Shown here in pieces: positions 32,700 through 46,459 of a stretch of DNA of 64,000 nt (position 1 is its first letter; each line of letters opens with the position of its first letter). Location of the stretch: the NCBI GenBank assembly GCA_025526935.1, contig JAHLKD010000035.1, positions 360,129-424,128 of the forward strand. Direction: 5' to 3'. A model generated the notes under the pieces. That model was not told the origin of the DNA. It made no database searches and saw nothing but the letters and a program-made list of their open reading frames with translations. Source of the DNA: Cladochytrium replicatum (taxonomy: Eukaryota; Chytridiomycota; Chytridiomycetes; Cladochytriales; Cladochytriaceae). Both the position numbers and the translations under genes were made by a program.

Positions 32700-35600
32700 T
32701 TATCTGAACCGGGAAAGTATTCGGCCAAACAATAATGTTCCACCACTATCCAGCCAAATATTATCGGTCACGCTGGACTTTACACCACTTTCGGGAAGAC
32801 GAAACTCCTCCCAAAATCCTGTGAAATTATAAATTAATTGAAGGCCATGTTTCCTTTTTAATCCATACCCTTTGAGGAATCGATGTTCCCTCTTCACACG
32901 ACCCTGTTCCTGCTGCTGAAATGTATCTTCAACTTGTTGTGGTTGCTGTCCTACTATGTGCTGTGCGACGAAAGTCCTGTTGTTTCCATCTCTTGGTATA
33001 AATCGGTTTGCAGCAGAAGTTTGAATCACATATTTAAGGTGAAGCGGAAAGTTGGGAATGTTCGTTTGCTTTCCAAAGCTTGTATTCCCACGAAAATCGT
33101 TCCACGGGACCATAGGAGTTGTGGGGACATGTATCGCATGGTGTCGCTGGTGGGGAAGATCCAAGTGCTCCGCGGGAGGCGCGGCAATTGGGGGCGTGAC
33201 GATTGGATATGTCGCAAAGCGCCCACCTGTCGCAATATACACCCATATCAATCGAAAGCAAATCGTTGAAGCAAACCGCTTACCTTGCACTGCTGGAAAA
33301 TGCTCTAGAGATATTGCAGCACCATTTGCGTGCACGTGTTGCCGGGAAACGGCCGGAGCAGGAGCGATCGATCGGATCAACATTGCAAGCTGAATAAGTC
33401 GACACCGTTGGGGGTGCGCTCCAACGAGAAGTGTTTGGTTCTGGATGATTATTGGAGCACACTACGTAACTGCGGGGTCGGTTGCGCGCTGAAAGTGGAC
33501 TGATTCGGGTATGAGCAGACGATGCAGTTTGATTAGCATGAGCTGTGATGTCGACCGGCTTGCGATATTTCCTTCGCGGCGAGCTTGGCGATATCTGCAT
33601 TGAGGAAAAGCCTTGCACTATGTTGAATTTGCTTCCGCTGATGCTCTCCTTTGCATAGGATCGATGTGCCGCAGGCTGTGGACGACAAATTTGTTCTGTG
33701 ACGACGGTTTTGTTGTGAACTACGGAAGCATGGTGCTGACCAAAGAACTGCCGAAGACAGTGTATGCCAATTGACGTGGTTGGTGCAACCGCGGGCGGCG
33801 GAACTATCTTCTCTCTTCCATGTTGCTGCTCCAATCCCAGCCGGCTCTGAAGGATCTCATTGTGCTTGCTGGTTGCGGAATTTGTGCTCTGCAATGAGTC
33901 TTCCGTGCTGCATGAGATTCGGCTCGTGTCGATCAGAGTTGTGGAGGAGCACATGCTATTTCCATCATTGGAAATCGAATCCTTAATCCGTGGAGGAGCC
34001 GCATCTAGCACAACACAGTCGGTTTCCGTCGGCGGGTCTAGTTCATCCGGCCCCTTGAGGCGTCTGCGGCGAGCATCTACGACCAGGTGGTACAAGCTCG
34101 TGATTGGATGTAAACCTACTGACTGTTGAAGCAGACGATGGATCTCACGCTCTTGGATACCGTATGATACCAGCTCGCTCACACATTCTGGTATGGGCTC
34201 TTCAATGACTTCTGGCCGACTTTGGAGATGTAAATCGACTGTCCCTTCATAGCCAGCGTTTACCCAGCTATAAAATTTTAGAATACATTTAAGATCACCG
34301 ACTCGTACCTGCTACTCACGGATGGAAGAGGACTTCTTCAAGCTTTGCCCTTGCATTGGAATCGACAGTAAGCATTCGTGAAATGAGATGTGCTGCACCT
34401 AAAGGGAAATAATGTCAAGCATTTCTATATTTGGCGTTCACTGAGAGTGATCAAACCTTGGGAGAACCCAGGGGGCGTATCGTAAACTCCTTTCGATATA
34501 CGTTCATACAGCTCAGTCATCGAGTTTGCATCGAAAGGGAGTTTTCCTTCCAAGAGAGCATAAAGAATTACTCCGAGGCTCCAAATGTCAACTTCTGGAC
34601 CCATGTATCGCACTCCCTTGATCATTTCCGGTGCAGCGTAAAATGGCGAGCTAAGGATGCATTCGCGAGTGAAAAACGGTGATTGACCAAGTCAAATTAA
34701 TAAGTGAAATACCCGCAATATGTGTCGAGTGTTTTGTCTCTATGGAATGTATTTCCAAAACCAAAATCAATGATTTTGATGTTGTTGTCTTGGGTAAGCA
34801 AAAGATTCTTGGAAACAACACATCAGTCGGTGCAATCAAAAACTCACAAGCAATCGACGTACTTCCGGCTTAAGATCGCGGTGAATGACCGAGTTCTGGA
34901 AAGCGAACGATGAAAATTGAATCAAGAGCAACATGGGCAGCTTACCGAATGACAGTACCCAACGGCGGACAAGATTTGTCGAAAGAAATGCCTCGATTCC
35001 TTTTCCGAGAGTTTTCCACGATTAACGATGTAATCGAACAGCTCGCCTCCTTGTGCGTACTCCATGATCATAAAGATGTGCGTGTCGTTCTCCAAGATGT
35101 CCATGACCTCCACAATATGCGGATGGTGCAGCAGACGCATGAGACGAACCTCGCGCTGCACGCTATTCCTCTGCTTAGCTGTTTTTACGTTCGCTTTTTC
35201 GATGATCTTTACTGCAACCTGCGTCTATTTGTTATGGTCCTGGGGACAAGAGATCAGCGAGTACCGACCTTTTCTCTAGTGTGAATATGTTCTGCGAGCT
35301 TAACCTTTCCAAAGGTACCCTGTCCTATTGTTTTCTTCAAGATGTATTCGCCAACACGCCGTTCGTGCCGATCACGTTCAGGCTCTTCAACCTTTCCATT
35401 CGCGCCATCAGCCTTTTGGTCCCCATGAGCGTGATCAACCTCCACCGGTTTATTGGTTTTCTTGCGTTCAAAACGCTGGAGCAAATCGACAATGATGTTT
35501 CTCTTCGCCTCGTGGCCCATCCCTTCCGCCGCTTTCATGCTGTCATTGTATGCACTTACGACTGTTTTCCGATCACCCGGACCGAGTTTCTCGATCAGCC

Positions 35601-35751
35601 TTTGGAGTTGCAGCATTGGGCTAGGCGGTCGTCCATTCATCAACAGAGATTGTTCTGATTGAGTACTTTGCTGATGAATCTGGCTTTGCGATGCTGATGG
35701 ATGTGTTGGGGAATTATTTTTATGGATACTGGAATGCGCAGATGATGGCAT
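32700..35751 (-). CDS. Ser/Thr protein kinase, CAMKL family, MARK/Par-1/Kin1-like
   Basis: Starts MPSSAHSSIHKNNSPTH with a Gln/Ser-rich N-terminus. Kinase motifs: glycine loop IGQGTFGKVKLAEH, catalytic Lys in VAVKIIEKA, αC Glu in QREVRLMRLLHHPHIVEVMD, YAQGGELFDYIV, catalytic HRDLKPEN (split by an intron), IIDFGFGN, CGSPFYAAPEMIKG, GPEVDIWSLGVILYALLEGK, then LTVDSNARAKLEEVLFHPWV. A UBA-like segment follows (ECVSELVSYGIQEREIHRLL), as in MARK/SNF1-related kinases. Exon junctions at about 34980 and 34830-34700 split the catalytic loop and activation loop. After the UBA the frame runs through a long Ser/Pro/His-rich tail. The frame of the last part (33400-33550) could not be joined with certainty, and the stop at 32700 is that of the more coding-like frame. 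A KA1 domain was not recognised. MARK kinases control polarity and microtubules, but the substrate here is unknown. Confidence 0.8.
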
Positions 35752-36131
35752 ATTTGTTTTGAGATTGAATAGATTCCGACGGAGTGAAGGGATTCACCAA
35801 TGCAGTGGTGGCAAAGCAAGAAAGTATTATTTAAGCGAATTCCCGTGTTCTGGGATGCGGATTGAATCAGTACGGCTGGTCGAATGTCGAAAATAAGCAA
35901 AGCTCGATGTGACTAATGAGTGGATGTGAGAAAAATGATGTCTTGTCTTCAGTGAAACAGTCCGATCTGAATGCAGTGAAGGCGATAGCTAGTTCTCCTT
36001 CTCCTGGGTGTCTGGTGATGGTATGAGTGACTGCTTCTCACCTAGTGCTTGTGGGATCATCCAATCTGCGAACAAGACACGACGCACGAGGCGGAGCCAT
36101 CATTTTGCCCATATTTGGCCGTCCTTAGAAA
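35752..36131. promoter_or_regulatory. Divergent promoter between the kinase and NUP50
   Basis: 380 bp between two start codons. It is AT-rich with no recognised operator. It also should contain both 5' UTRs. Confidence 0.4.
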
Positions 36132-38563
36132 ATGTCCAAACGGAGACCCGACAACTATCTGACGAAGGACAATGACGCCGAAGATGACGAGGGTGACGAG
36201 CATGGGAAATTTAAGGTGGCATCTTCGGAGGTGCTGAAAAACAGAGTGTAAGCTCACTGACAGGTTTACATTCCTTGATTCTCAGATCTTTTCAAAAAAC
36301 CAGGATAAGAAAACTTCCCTCTCGCAAGAGCGCTGTTGCATTTGGTGCAGCCGCTCGTGCGTCGGTCATGGCTGCGTCGGGAGGCGGTGCTGGAGGTGAT
36401 GGAGGTACAGGCAAACCGGTACAGTAAACAGAGCAATAAATGGAGTTGAGCGATCAATTAAATAGTTTGGAAAACTAGGCGTTTGCAGGTTTCAGCTTTG
36501 GGAGTCCGGCAACTCCAGCCAGTACTGCTGCGACAAATTCTGGTTCGCTGTTCGGGCAAGGAAGCCCGGGAGGTTCTTCGACTCCACCCCCGTTTGGGTC
36601 TGCTGCGACGCCCCAGAACCCGCTGAACTTTTCATTCGGGCAACCTTCCGGTGATTCTTCGACGCAGAAACCGTCGTTTGGACTTTTTGGGCAGACGAAT
36701 CTCACGGCAAATAGCTCGCCAGCACCGGCAACTGCAACACCCGCGGTTTCATACCCTTCACCCACCGGAGTTGATAAGGTGCCTGCATTTTCCTTCTCTG
36801 GCAGTCCTGCTGGGTCTGCCATTGGATCATCTCCGGGATTCTCGTTCAAGTATGGGCCTACCTCGGATGGGAATGCAGTTGGTGCTGGATCGTCCGCTCC
36901 GTCGTTCACATTTAAATCTAGCGCTACCTCTGCTGCTCCTGAAGCGAGCGTTCCTACCTTTTCGTTTTCAGAAAAGGCGGGGATGACATTTGGAAGTGGT
37001 ACGCTGTTCGGTGGGAAGGATTCCAAAGCGACCGAAACCATACAGTCATCACCGAGCTTGCCTCAAAGCAAACCTGCGCTTGGAACTTTCGGAACTGGTA
37101 CGAAAAGCACAAGTGAAGATACGAAGAGCGGAAAGGAGGCGACAGGAACTCCTCCACGTGTTTTCCGAGCAAACTTCGGATCCTTTTCAACTAAAGTTGG
37201 AGGGACCTCAGGTTCCTCGTTTGGCACTCCGGTTTTATCGACTGCTCCAACATCTAGCGCCTCCAACAACCAAAGCAAAGATAGCAAGGAGCTGCTGCAA
37301 ACGAACTTGGCAAAGCTGAAGGGTCTCAACAAATCATTTATGAAGTCAATCGAAGATATGATTACAGAGGATCCGGTCATTAACTTGAACGAAAGCGTAA
37401 CTACACTTCTGACACAATATAGCAAGTTTCGAACGGAAGTGGAATCGGCATTGTCAAAGCCGCCTCCTTCTGGAACGGAAAATAAAGAGCCCGCATCTGT
37501 TTCCCCGCCTTCAGCGACACCAGCACCCGCTTTTTCCGCTCCCCAACCTTCAGCGACGCCAGCGAAACCTGCTTTTTCGTTCTCACAGCCATTGAGCTTT
37601 TCATTCATCCCCGGTTCAACATTCAAAGCTGCGGCTGAAAACTTTGCTAAAGTCGCAAGCGATTCACGTCCATCAGGGGGAAGCTTCTCCAGTTTGGGAA
37701 AGGGGGGCCAAGATACAACAGTTGTCGAAAACAAAGGGAGCGAAGAGAAAAGTTCCGAAAGCGACGGAGGTGGTAAAACCGGCAACTCTACCAAAAGGAC
37801 ATCAACTGGGCTGCTTTTTGGGTCAGGTTCCTCTGAAAATGGGTTCGGAAAGCCTAAAAGTCTGTTTGCCAGTACAGCTCTCCCGAGTGCACCTGGTGGA
37901 TCGCTCGGATTTCACTTTGGAATGGGTTCGGCAACTACTCCGGCCAAGGCTGCAAAAGACGAACATAGCGCAGGCACAACCAACACTACAACCCAGCCTT
38001 TCAAGTTCGGACTTCCTGGATCAACCACGAGGGCTGGTTTTGCATTTGGAGGAAACTCAAGTGGCGCTTCGTTCGGGGTAGGAATCGGTGCACCTCCAAA
38101 CTTTGGCGGCACAGTGAAACCTGCATCACCATCGAAACCAACAGAGGGAGGTGACGGTGATGTGGATGACGATGACGAGCCCAAAGACGAGCAGGTTGAC
38201 CCGAATAAGTTTTTGCGAGGCGAAGGTGAGGAATCTGAAGACACGCTGCACATGGTACGATGCAAGATCTTCAGGTTGGTTGACAAGAAGTGGGCTTCGG
38301 AAGGAGTTGGGCATTTGAAGGTGAACAAGGACAGAGAGAGTGGATCGCGGCGTTTGTTGTTCCGAACGGATCCGTGGGGCCACGTTAAGCTTAACGTGCT
38401 CTTGTTTCCAGAGATGACATTGAAACTAGACAAGAGATCACTGATTATCGGGGTAGCTGAGGGCAGCAAGCTCAGCACCTGCAGAGTTGTGTTGAAAGAG
38501 CCAGCTGAAGCAGAAGAGCTTTTCGGTGTGATTGAGAAGGAGAAGAAAGAGAAGGCTCCGTGA
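36132..38563 (+). CDS. NUP50: FG nucleoporin Nup50/Nup2 with RanBP1 domain
   Basis: Mobile basket-side nucleoporin that helps importin-α recycle. Exons: 36132-36247, 36304-36418 and 36479-38563, about 771 residues. The N-terminus is the Nup50 importin-α binding type: MSKRRPDNYLTKDNDAEDDE followed by FKVASSEVLKNRVIRKLPSR. The middle holds many FG-type repeats (FSFG, LFGQ, FGSA, FSFS), Ser/Thr/Pro-rich with no large charge. The C-terminal residues (about 655-765) form a Ran-binding domain: HMVRCKIFRLVDKKWASEGV, GHLKVNKDRESGSRRLLFRT, HVKLNVLLFPEMTLKLDKRS, LSTCRVVLKEPAEAEELFGV. The intron sites sit near the N-terminus. No oddities. Confidence 0.93.
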
Positions 38564-38699
38564 CATGTTTTGACAATCAACGGATTAAAACAAAAATAAA
38601 ACCCGTCGTTGTGGTGTTTCCCACACTTTAAAAATTCGCCACGAGCTTTGAATCTGGACTGAAAACTTGCCCGACCCAAACTGGACTCTTGGCAGCAAC
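38564..38699. promoter_or_regulatory. NUP50 terminator and SEC24 promoter spacer
   Basis: 136 bp between the tandem genes NUP50 and SEC24. It contains AATAAAA (38595 region) that can serve as the NUP50 poly(A) signal. Confidence 0.45.
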
Positions 38700-41600
38700 A
38701 TGGCATTCCAGCCGCAACCTCCACCCCAGTTCAACAGGAACTCAATGCCGCCGCCGCAACAGCAAGGCTATCCCGGTGGTCCACCACCCGCAGGCCGGCC
38801 TGGCCCCAATGCACCCAATCAGTTTCGACCTCCACAACCTGGTCCTTTCTCGCCGCCTGGAGCTCCGCTAAACGGTCCTCCTGGCCCGCAGGGATTTGCT
38901 CGTAAGTATTATGCCCAATCTCTGGATGTTTTTCCGGTCAAGTTAATCATCACTTGCAGCTCCGCCTGGGGGATCTCCTCAAGGGGGTCCTGGCGGTCCT
39001 CCAGGTCCGTATCAGCGGCCTCCCGCTCCTGGATTTGGACCTGGTGGACCGGTTCCTGGAATGCAGGGACCTCCGGGAGCTCGTCCGCCATTCCCGCAAG
39101 CCGGGACACCACCAGTGCAATTCCGGACCCCCGGGTCTCCGCAGAGTGGATTTGCCCCACGTCCCATTCAGTCTACTCCGACGCCTCCGCCTGGCGTAGG
39201 TGGAGCTGGAGGATTACCGGGAATGCGACCTCCTGTCGCCGGACAGCATGTCCCTACACAAGGAACGGCGCGGCCCCCTCCTCCGATCGGTATTGGAATG
39301 AATCCCGGGATGGAACCGCAAATGCAGCCACAGATGCCGCCGATGGGTCCCCCTGGTGAGTTGGTCATGCTCGATGATCGCCAATTTTAAATCTCAACAA
39401 TGAAGTAACAACAGGGGCTGGACCTGGTGCTGCCCCTCAGCTCACTCCAGGTGCGACCGTTCCGACATTTGGGAAAAGCAGTCGACGGGCGTACCCATCG
39501 CAGATGGACGGAACGAGTGCACAACTGCCTCCCTTGGCGGATCCGTTCAGTGGTGGTCAGCAACCGGGATACGAAGGCACTCCGACATCGCCAAACTTTT
39601 ACGACAATAATGCAGGCGCCGCACAACCAACCTATGGACAACCAGGTGTTGGTTTCGTTCCAGCAGCGCAGCCTCCAATGTTCAACGGTAACGCGGCTGC
39701 TCCGGCGAACTCTGGGTATGCACCAGCTCCAGCTCCGCTTAGCCAACAGAGTAGTACAATGAGTATGAACGCAGGGGATCCTCATCCTGGATATTCGGTG
39801 GGTTTGGATTTTCGGAAGAATGCAAAGACTGAATGATCTGTTAGAAACAAGGCGGCGGCGGCCCGCGAGCATACAATCTCATGCAGTCAGAGCCACCAAT
39901 TCACGAATTGGATGCCGAACCTCCGAGACCATGGATTGCTAACACTGTAAGCAATCTGTAATTTGGTTAATGCGTTGATTTGATGCGGATCAAATTTCAG
40001 TCGTCGATTGCTGGATCCCCTATGGCAAACTGCCCACCATCTTATCAGCGGTGTACATTCAATGCCATCCCGAACACTACGCAGCTCTTGTCAAAGTGCA
40101 AAATTCCTCTGGCGTTGGTTACCTCCCCTTTCCGCCACCTGCTACCCGGTGATGTTAGTCTTGCCTTGGAGTGTCCGTGCATAATTAAATTGCCAATTAT
40201 TTTCCTAGGAGCCTGTTCCAGTTATTCAACCCGAACAGATTGTACGATGCAGACGCTGCAGAACTTATATCAATCCGTGGGTTCAGTTTGTCGAGCAAGG
40301 AACACGATGGAAGTGCAATCTTTGTTATGTTGTGAACGAAGGTTGGCCCTTTGGGATTTAGAGGCTGCGTTTACTAATTTCTGTTTTTTCAGTCCCATCA
40401 TTCTTCGACTGGGATCCAGAAACAAGACAGCCCCGAGACCGAATGAAGCGTGTTGAGCTTACGCACTCCGTGATCGATTTCATCGCACCCCAAGAATACA
40501 TGGTATAACATCTACATAGATTTAGCACTCAGCATAACCAAGTGTTCATAGGTCCGCCCACCGCAACCCGTAGTATTCTTTTTCGTAATCGATGTGTCAT
40601 ATAATGCAATTCAATCAGGTAGGAGATTCGGAACGTACAATTTGAGGATTGGTCTTATTGTTAATTCTAGGGATGGTTGCCACGGCCGCAAAGGCGATCT
40701 TGTCAGCCTTGGACAGCATTCCTAACTCTGATAGCAGGACAAAAGTCGGTATCATGACCGTCGACAGCACGTTGCATTTCTACAACCTGAATGTGTGGCC
40801 AAACTGATATTACTAAGTGCCATTGGCTGACCATCATTGTTCTTGCAAGGCGCAAGCTTCAGAGCCTCAAATGCTGGTGGTGGCAGATCTAGAAGACGTC
40901 TATCTCCCACTTCCCGAGGATCTTTTAGTATTACTGTCTGAATCGCGCGGAATTATTGAGAGCTTGCTCGGACGTATTGGTGACATGTTCAAGGGCACAC
41001 AGAATGTGCAAAATGCACTTGGCCCTGCGCTCAAATCTGCATACAAACTTCTGGTGAGTACTATGTTAAGTTTTCGTTTCTGCAGTGTCGAAGTTCCCAC
41101 TTCCAATATCTAGTCTCCCATCGGTGGAAAGATTATTGTACTTCAAGCGACACTGCCCACCTTACATGATGGTGCATTGAAGGCGAGGGAAGATTCGAAA
41201 TTGCTTGGAACTCCTAAGGTAAATCCCGATTCAACTTTCTTCTAGGCATGAGCGCTAATGCCCTGTCTAGGAGGCGACACTTCTCCAACCCGCTTCTGGA
41301 TTTTACAAGGCGCTCGCGGTGGACTGTTCGCGTGCTCAAGTCAGTGTAGATTTGTTCGCATTCAGTCCGCAGTACACCGACATTGCTACGCTCAGTAAGT
41401 GTTTTAAAACTACCAACATTATTTTATCTCATGACCTTCATAAGGCGGTTTGGCCAAGTACACTGGTGGCTCGACATACTATTACCCAGGATTCAACGCC
41501 GCTCGCCCAGAAGATGCCCTCAAATTCGCAAACGAGTTGACGCACTTCCTAGGGCGGCCTCTGTTGCTGGAAGCTGTTCTTCGAGTTCGCGCATCGCGAG

Positions 41601-42954
41601 GTATACCGGATCGACGAGTCGGGCAGAGATATTGATTTCGCACGTTTCGAACAGGTATCCGGTTGACCGCATTCCACGGAAACTTCTTCCTCCGATCAAC
41701 GGACTTGTTGGCGCTTCCCAACGTGAACCCGGACAACGCATATGCTATTGAAATGACGCTCGAGGAGAACCTTTCGACTTCTCTGGCATGCTTCCAATCA
41801 GCAGTTCTCTGCACTGCAAGTAGCGGTTAGCAACGCAGTGATTCTTTGAAAATATCTGCTCATCATATGACACAGGAGAAAGACGCATTCGAGTTGTCAC
41901 GCTTGCGGTTCCAACGACTGGAAACTTGCAGGACTGCTTCTTGTCTACAGATCAGTCGGCGTTAGCTGTACTACTCGCAAAGAAAGGTGAGCAATAATGT
42001 TACTTGGCGAAAAAATCTACCCTAAATGTCTGTTTAGCTGTGGAACGATCTCTTTCGTCAAAGATTGAAGATGCCCGGGATGCTATCGTCCACAAACTCA
42101 CTGACATTATGGGAGCGTACAAGCAGAACTTCACTACATCGGGTCAAGCCGTACAGCTTCTTCTTCCGGAGAATCTTAAATTGCTTCCATTGCTGATTTT
42201 GGGGCTTCTCAAACATGTATGTATTGTTAGAAGTCTGAGTTGGACTGCATATTGATATGCGTCTTAGTCTGCTTTCCGAGCCACTGGCACTATTCCTAGC
42301 GATATGCGTGCACACGTTTTGGGGCTGCAATATGTCTTCCCGCTGGAGTTCGCGATCACTAACATTCATCCGCGATTCTGGGCTCTCCACAACATTGATA
42401 TTCAGGTTAGATTTGTTGACGATTTCGCATCTGCTGTCTTATGCTTTCAAACAGGGTGACAACAATGGAGAAGTTGTATTCCCTCCAACGCTGAACTTGA
42501 CCAGCGCCAAGCTTGAGCGTCATGGGCTGTACCTCTTGGAGACCGGAATGGAAATTTTCCTTTGGGTTGGTCGTGCCGTTCCACAGGAGGTGTGCTCTCT
42601 TCTCTTCGACAAACCGTCGTATGACCAAATTCCCACAGGAAAGGTAATATGAAGCAATTCTGAAAATAGATTAAGTGAGAATCCTTCTTATAATTCATCT
42701 TTCAGGTGATACTTCCGGCTCTCCAGAATGCATACAGCCAGAAGGTGAACGGGTTGATTAACAAGATCCGGCATATTCGGCTCTTGATGTTCACGTCCTA
42801 CCCTCATCTTTATATCGTCAAAGAAGATGGTGACCAATCGCTTCGAATGTGGTTCCTATCGCACTTGATTGAGGACAGAATTGAGCAGGCGTACTCGTAC
42901 CCGCAATGGCTGGGTCACTTGAGGGATCAGATGGCAAAGGTGTCTTCGGGTTAA
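38700..42954 (+). CDS. SEC24: COPII coat cargo-binding subunit Sec24
   Basis: Cargo-selecting subunit of the COPII coat at ER exit sites. Many short exons. The N-terminus is a long Pro/Gly/Gln-rich tail ([20 protein letters not shown]). The Sec24 core begins near 39990 with [20 protein letters not shown]. The zinc finger is C-x2-C-x18-C-x2-C ([32 protein letters not shown]). The trunk domain reads [20 protein letters not shown], then [16 protein letters not shown]. The helical and gelsolin-like parts follow (PEVLFCLTSAD region is not all resolved, but [11 protein letters not shown] and [20 protein letters not shown] are clear) and the end is [20 protein letters not shown]. The stop at 42952-42954 follows AKVSSG. 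A GTGTCT donor at 42941 could extend the protein by about 40 residues to 43112, but the plain stop is the simpler reading. Confidence 0.9.
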
Positions 42955-43177
42955 TGTCTTTTGGGACCAAAGCGGTTTGGTGTTTTTCTCCTTAATTTTT
43001 AGGACCCGCTTCGTTTGGAAAGCTCGTTAGTTTGCCAGTTCTGTTCACTTCGCATCTCTCTTCTTTTTTTTACACAAACTTCCACAGTGGTTTGTTTGCA
43101 CTCCTAGACCTTTGAATCTCATTGACTGTGGCTATCGTGCAAGCTTTAAGGAACATTGCAACTGACGGAATTGCCTC

Positions 43178-46100
43178 ATGCCGATCATTTATCACTTTCG
43201 GCTGAACCCTGGATGTCCTGTGCCACAAACTGCCTTTACCGCGGTCGATTGGCCCCTTTTCGCGTGCTTGAAATAAACTTCTTGACACCTAACACGATCT
43301 CCCCTTTGCAACACCGGCGACCTGGGGAACGTCAACTCTCATATCGAATCTGTAGCGTCGAGGCTGCAGGAACGCCAGCAGTACTGGTCTTTGGGCCGTC
43401 GTAGTGGTGCAGGGGTAAACAGAGTGGCATCGCGTGACGACTTACCTATGGCGGCGACGATGCCAATCAACACGGATACCAACTTAGATACCTTTCAGTC
43501 TGAATTTGGCTCTTCAAATTCCTATCCGAGCTCCGGAAAGCACTTTACGCCGCCAACCGTGCTTTTGGTTGCTGACCTATACGATCCCGAGCTTGCAAAT
43601 GGATTCGCTGAGATCGCGCGGCATTGTCCGCATCAGAACTTTGTGACTTCGGAGACGATGTGGGATTCAGATTATCACGCTTACAAGTTCAACGTTTCGT
43701 AAGTTTCACATCGCACTGTGCTTAAAGTGATTTGGTTGACAGAAGCATGTCTCTTTTTCAAGGTTCTCACAAGATATTACTTTATCTTCCGGAAAATATA
43801 CCGTGCAATGCAGCCATCCCAACTATAAGGAGTTGCCGATTGGGGACACTCTGCAGATATCTGTGAAGTACAATCGGCGGATCGAAGGTTTTCCAGATGT
43901 TGCCAACGAACACTTCTGCATTCTGAAAACACATCCAAAAAGCTTTTAGAGCCTTGGGTAGAATCTTCGGCATCGTTCTTGACCTGGATGGATCTGGATA
44001 TGTGGGGAACATTTTGAACTTTTCGGAAGAAGCTCAGTTCGAGACACTTGGGTAGATCGTGCGCGAGAGAGATCTGCGCTTTGTACATTTCATCGGTATC
44101 CCACTCACACTACAACGTGTCAACAGCGTGATGATTGATTGTAGCCGCTCCGCGGTGCTGACTGTAGACGGAGCATTCTATCTTCTCCGGAATTGCGCAT
44201 TGATGGGTCTCAATACTTTCCAGCTCTACACTGAGGACACTTATCAGGTAGCACCTTCGGTTCAAGTAAGATCAAACTAAGTTCTGGCTTACTTAGATCA
44301 ATGGCGAGCCATTTTTTGGCTATCTTCGTGGGGCTTACACTCCTGAAGAGCTATCCGCGATCGATAATTACGCGTATGATCTTGGGATCGAAGTGTTTGC
44401 ATGCATACAAACCCTCGGACATCTTGGCCAGATGCTCCAATGGCCGCGATTCTCTGGTTTACGAGAGTAACTTATGCAATTTAGCTCGACAATAAGTTGT
44501 CTGATATTCCGATTCTCCAGCACAAACGAAGTTCTGTTGGCGAACTTTGAAGAAACGTACACCTTTATCGAGAAAATGGTAGATTCAGCATCTTATCCTT
44601 TTCGATCGAAGCGCATCCACATCGGAATGGATGAGGTGAGATGTGACAATATGTGCGCACGTCATTTAAGATCTCATGTTTGACTTCATAGGCGCATGGA
44701 GTTGGGGAGGGTCGGCATCGACAGATTTTTGGAATGAAGGAGAGCAGCGAAGTATTTGTCAACCACCTACAGAGAGTCAACCAAATCTGCAAATCGCGTG
44801 GTCTCAAACCTATGATATGGTCAGATAGTGAGTATTGACACATATTTCTTGTTCGCTATACTGCTGACGACTTGCGGTTGTGTAGTGCTATTTACTCTTG
44901 GTAAGGTTATTTAATCCCCGGGTTTGCATCGAAGCACCTAAGTTCGTGATATAGCGGCCAGAAGCAATACGCTTCAATCGTACTATGATCAAGACGTTCC
45001 ATTGTCACCGAACTATACCTCCAGCGTGCCAGATGACCTCACTTTGGTATTTTGGGACTACTATCACGTACGACAATGGCTTCCCGCGACCTCTCCTGAC
45101 TCCCTGACTTGTTCTACAAAGGTTCACGCAGAGATCTATATGAAGAAGATACAGCAACACAGAGAGCTTGGCTTTGAGCCTTGGGTTGCAGGCGGCATAT
45201 GGTACGGTGATTATTACTGAGTATTATTGATTGAATGAACTGCTAACCTCTGGATAGGACATGGAATCGTCTGTACAGTGCGCTACCTTTCACTTTTGAT
45301 TCTGCAAAAGCTTGTCTTCGAGCGTGCAAAGAAACTGGGGTTCGGAACGTATTTGTAACAACTTGGTATACTTATTCAATTCTTTGCCACCGCAGCTTTA
45401 ATGTGTCGTTTTCAGGGGTGATGATGGCAATGAGTATGATATCCACAGCGCACTACCTGGAATCCTTTACTATGGCGAGCATGGATATCTGGCAGAAGGC
45501 GAGCCGGCAGCTGAAACAATGCAGAGACAGTTTGCCGCAATATGCGGTGGGCGGTTCGATGATTGGGTGTTTGCTAGTCGGATTGATGCGATTCCAGCCG
45601 ATAATGAAGGGAGGGAGGAGAATAAACCCTACTTTCCGGTGAGTTTTGGAGCACTCTCTGAAGAATCATGTGCGATTGACGGAGAACGGGGGTTTCAGCC
45701 GAACGTTGCGAAGTGGCTTCTGTGGCAAGATCCGATTTATTGTTTCCTTGCTCCCCAGCATCAAGCTTTTGATTTGGAACGGCACTATGAAGAAGTATGT
45801 GCTTTTGACATTCGGACGTTTCTGAAGACTGACTTTTGACCTTGCCCAGGTTGCGACTTACCTTGCAAAAGCATGCCAGGGATCCTTGAACACATACCCA
45901 CTGAACCGATTACTCAAGTTTCCCGCACTAATTGCCCGCGCGTTGAATCTCAAGGTCCATCTTCGCGACAGGCTAGTGGAGGCGTACAATTCAAGCAGCA
46001 AAGATCAATTAATCGCTCTGGTAAGTGATGGAGGACAGCTGAGGGAACTTCAGCGTGTGGTCGACGAGCTTTGGAAGTTCCACAGGGACCAGATCTGGCT

Positions 46101-46382
46101 GTCTCTCTGCAAGCCCTTTGGAATGGTATGTGTAAACCCAGTTATTTCAATTAAGTATTGAGTGAAATATCGCAATAGGAAATTGTCGAGCTTCGGTATG
46201 GAGGACAACGAACCCGCCTGGAAAGCCTAGCGGATCGAGTTATCAATCTCATCAACGGGGAAATTAACGATATTCCCGAGTTTAATTCTCCACTGCTGTG
46301 TGTTTATGATGGCGTTGGGCCGAATCTTGTGCTTGACTTTACTCGGGCGTGGACTCCTTCGAGGGGTCTTGGAACAGGATGA
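43178..46382 (+). CDS. GH20 beta-N-acetylhexosaminidase (hexosaminidase D-like)
   Basis: Hydrolyses terminal N-acetylhexosamines. Family blocks in order: an N-terminal β domain (TVLLVADLYDPELANGFAEI, FSQDITLSSGKYTVQC, RALGRIFGIVLDLDGSG, NFSEEAQFETLG), then the TIM barrel: VMIDCSRSAVLTVDGAFYLL, ALMGLNTFQLYTEDTYQ, EPFFGYLRGAYTPEELSAID, IEVFACIQTLGHLGQMLQWP. The catalytic Asp-Glu pair is in RIHIGMDEAHGVGEGRHRQ. Later blocks are KSRGLKPMIWSDMLF, NVFVTTWGDDGNEYDIHSAL and CGGRFDDWVFASRIDAIPAD. The C-terminus ends TRAWTPSRGLGTG at 46380-46382. About ten introns. The exact start is unresolved: an ATG at 43178 opens an exon that does not join in phase with the first certain exon near 43300, and 43448 is a safe internal Met. 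No signal peptide is visible, which fits the cytosolic/nuclear HexD type. Confidence 0.85.
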
Positions 46383-46459
46383 TGGACATCTTCCTATTGA
46401 GAATGTTGAAAAAATAAGAAAACCACTTTCTGATCTCGTCTTTCTGATCTCGTCCCACG

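Noticed and set aside
36475-38724. Long antisense frames over NUP50
   Set aside because: They mirror FG-repeat codon bias; the sense strand carries clear Nup50 and Ran-binding domains.
40000-40500. Second gene within SEC24
   Set aside because: The frame changes are explained by short GT-AG introns and the pieces all match Sec24.
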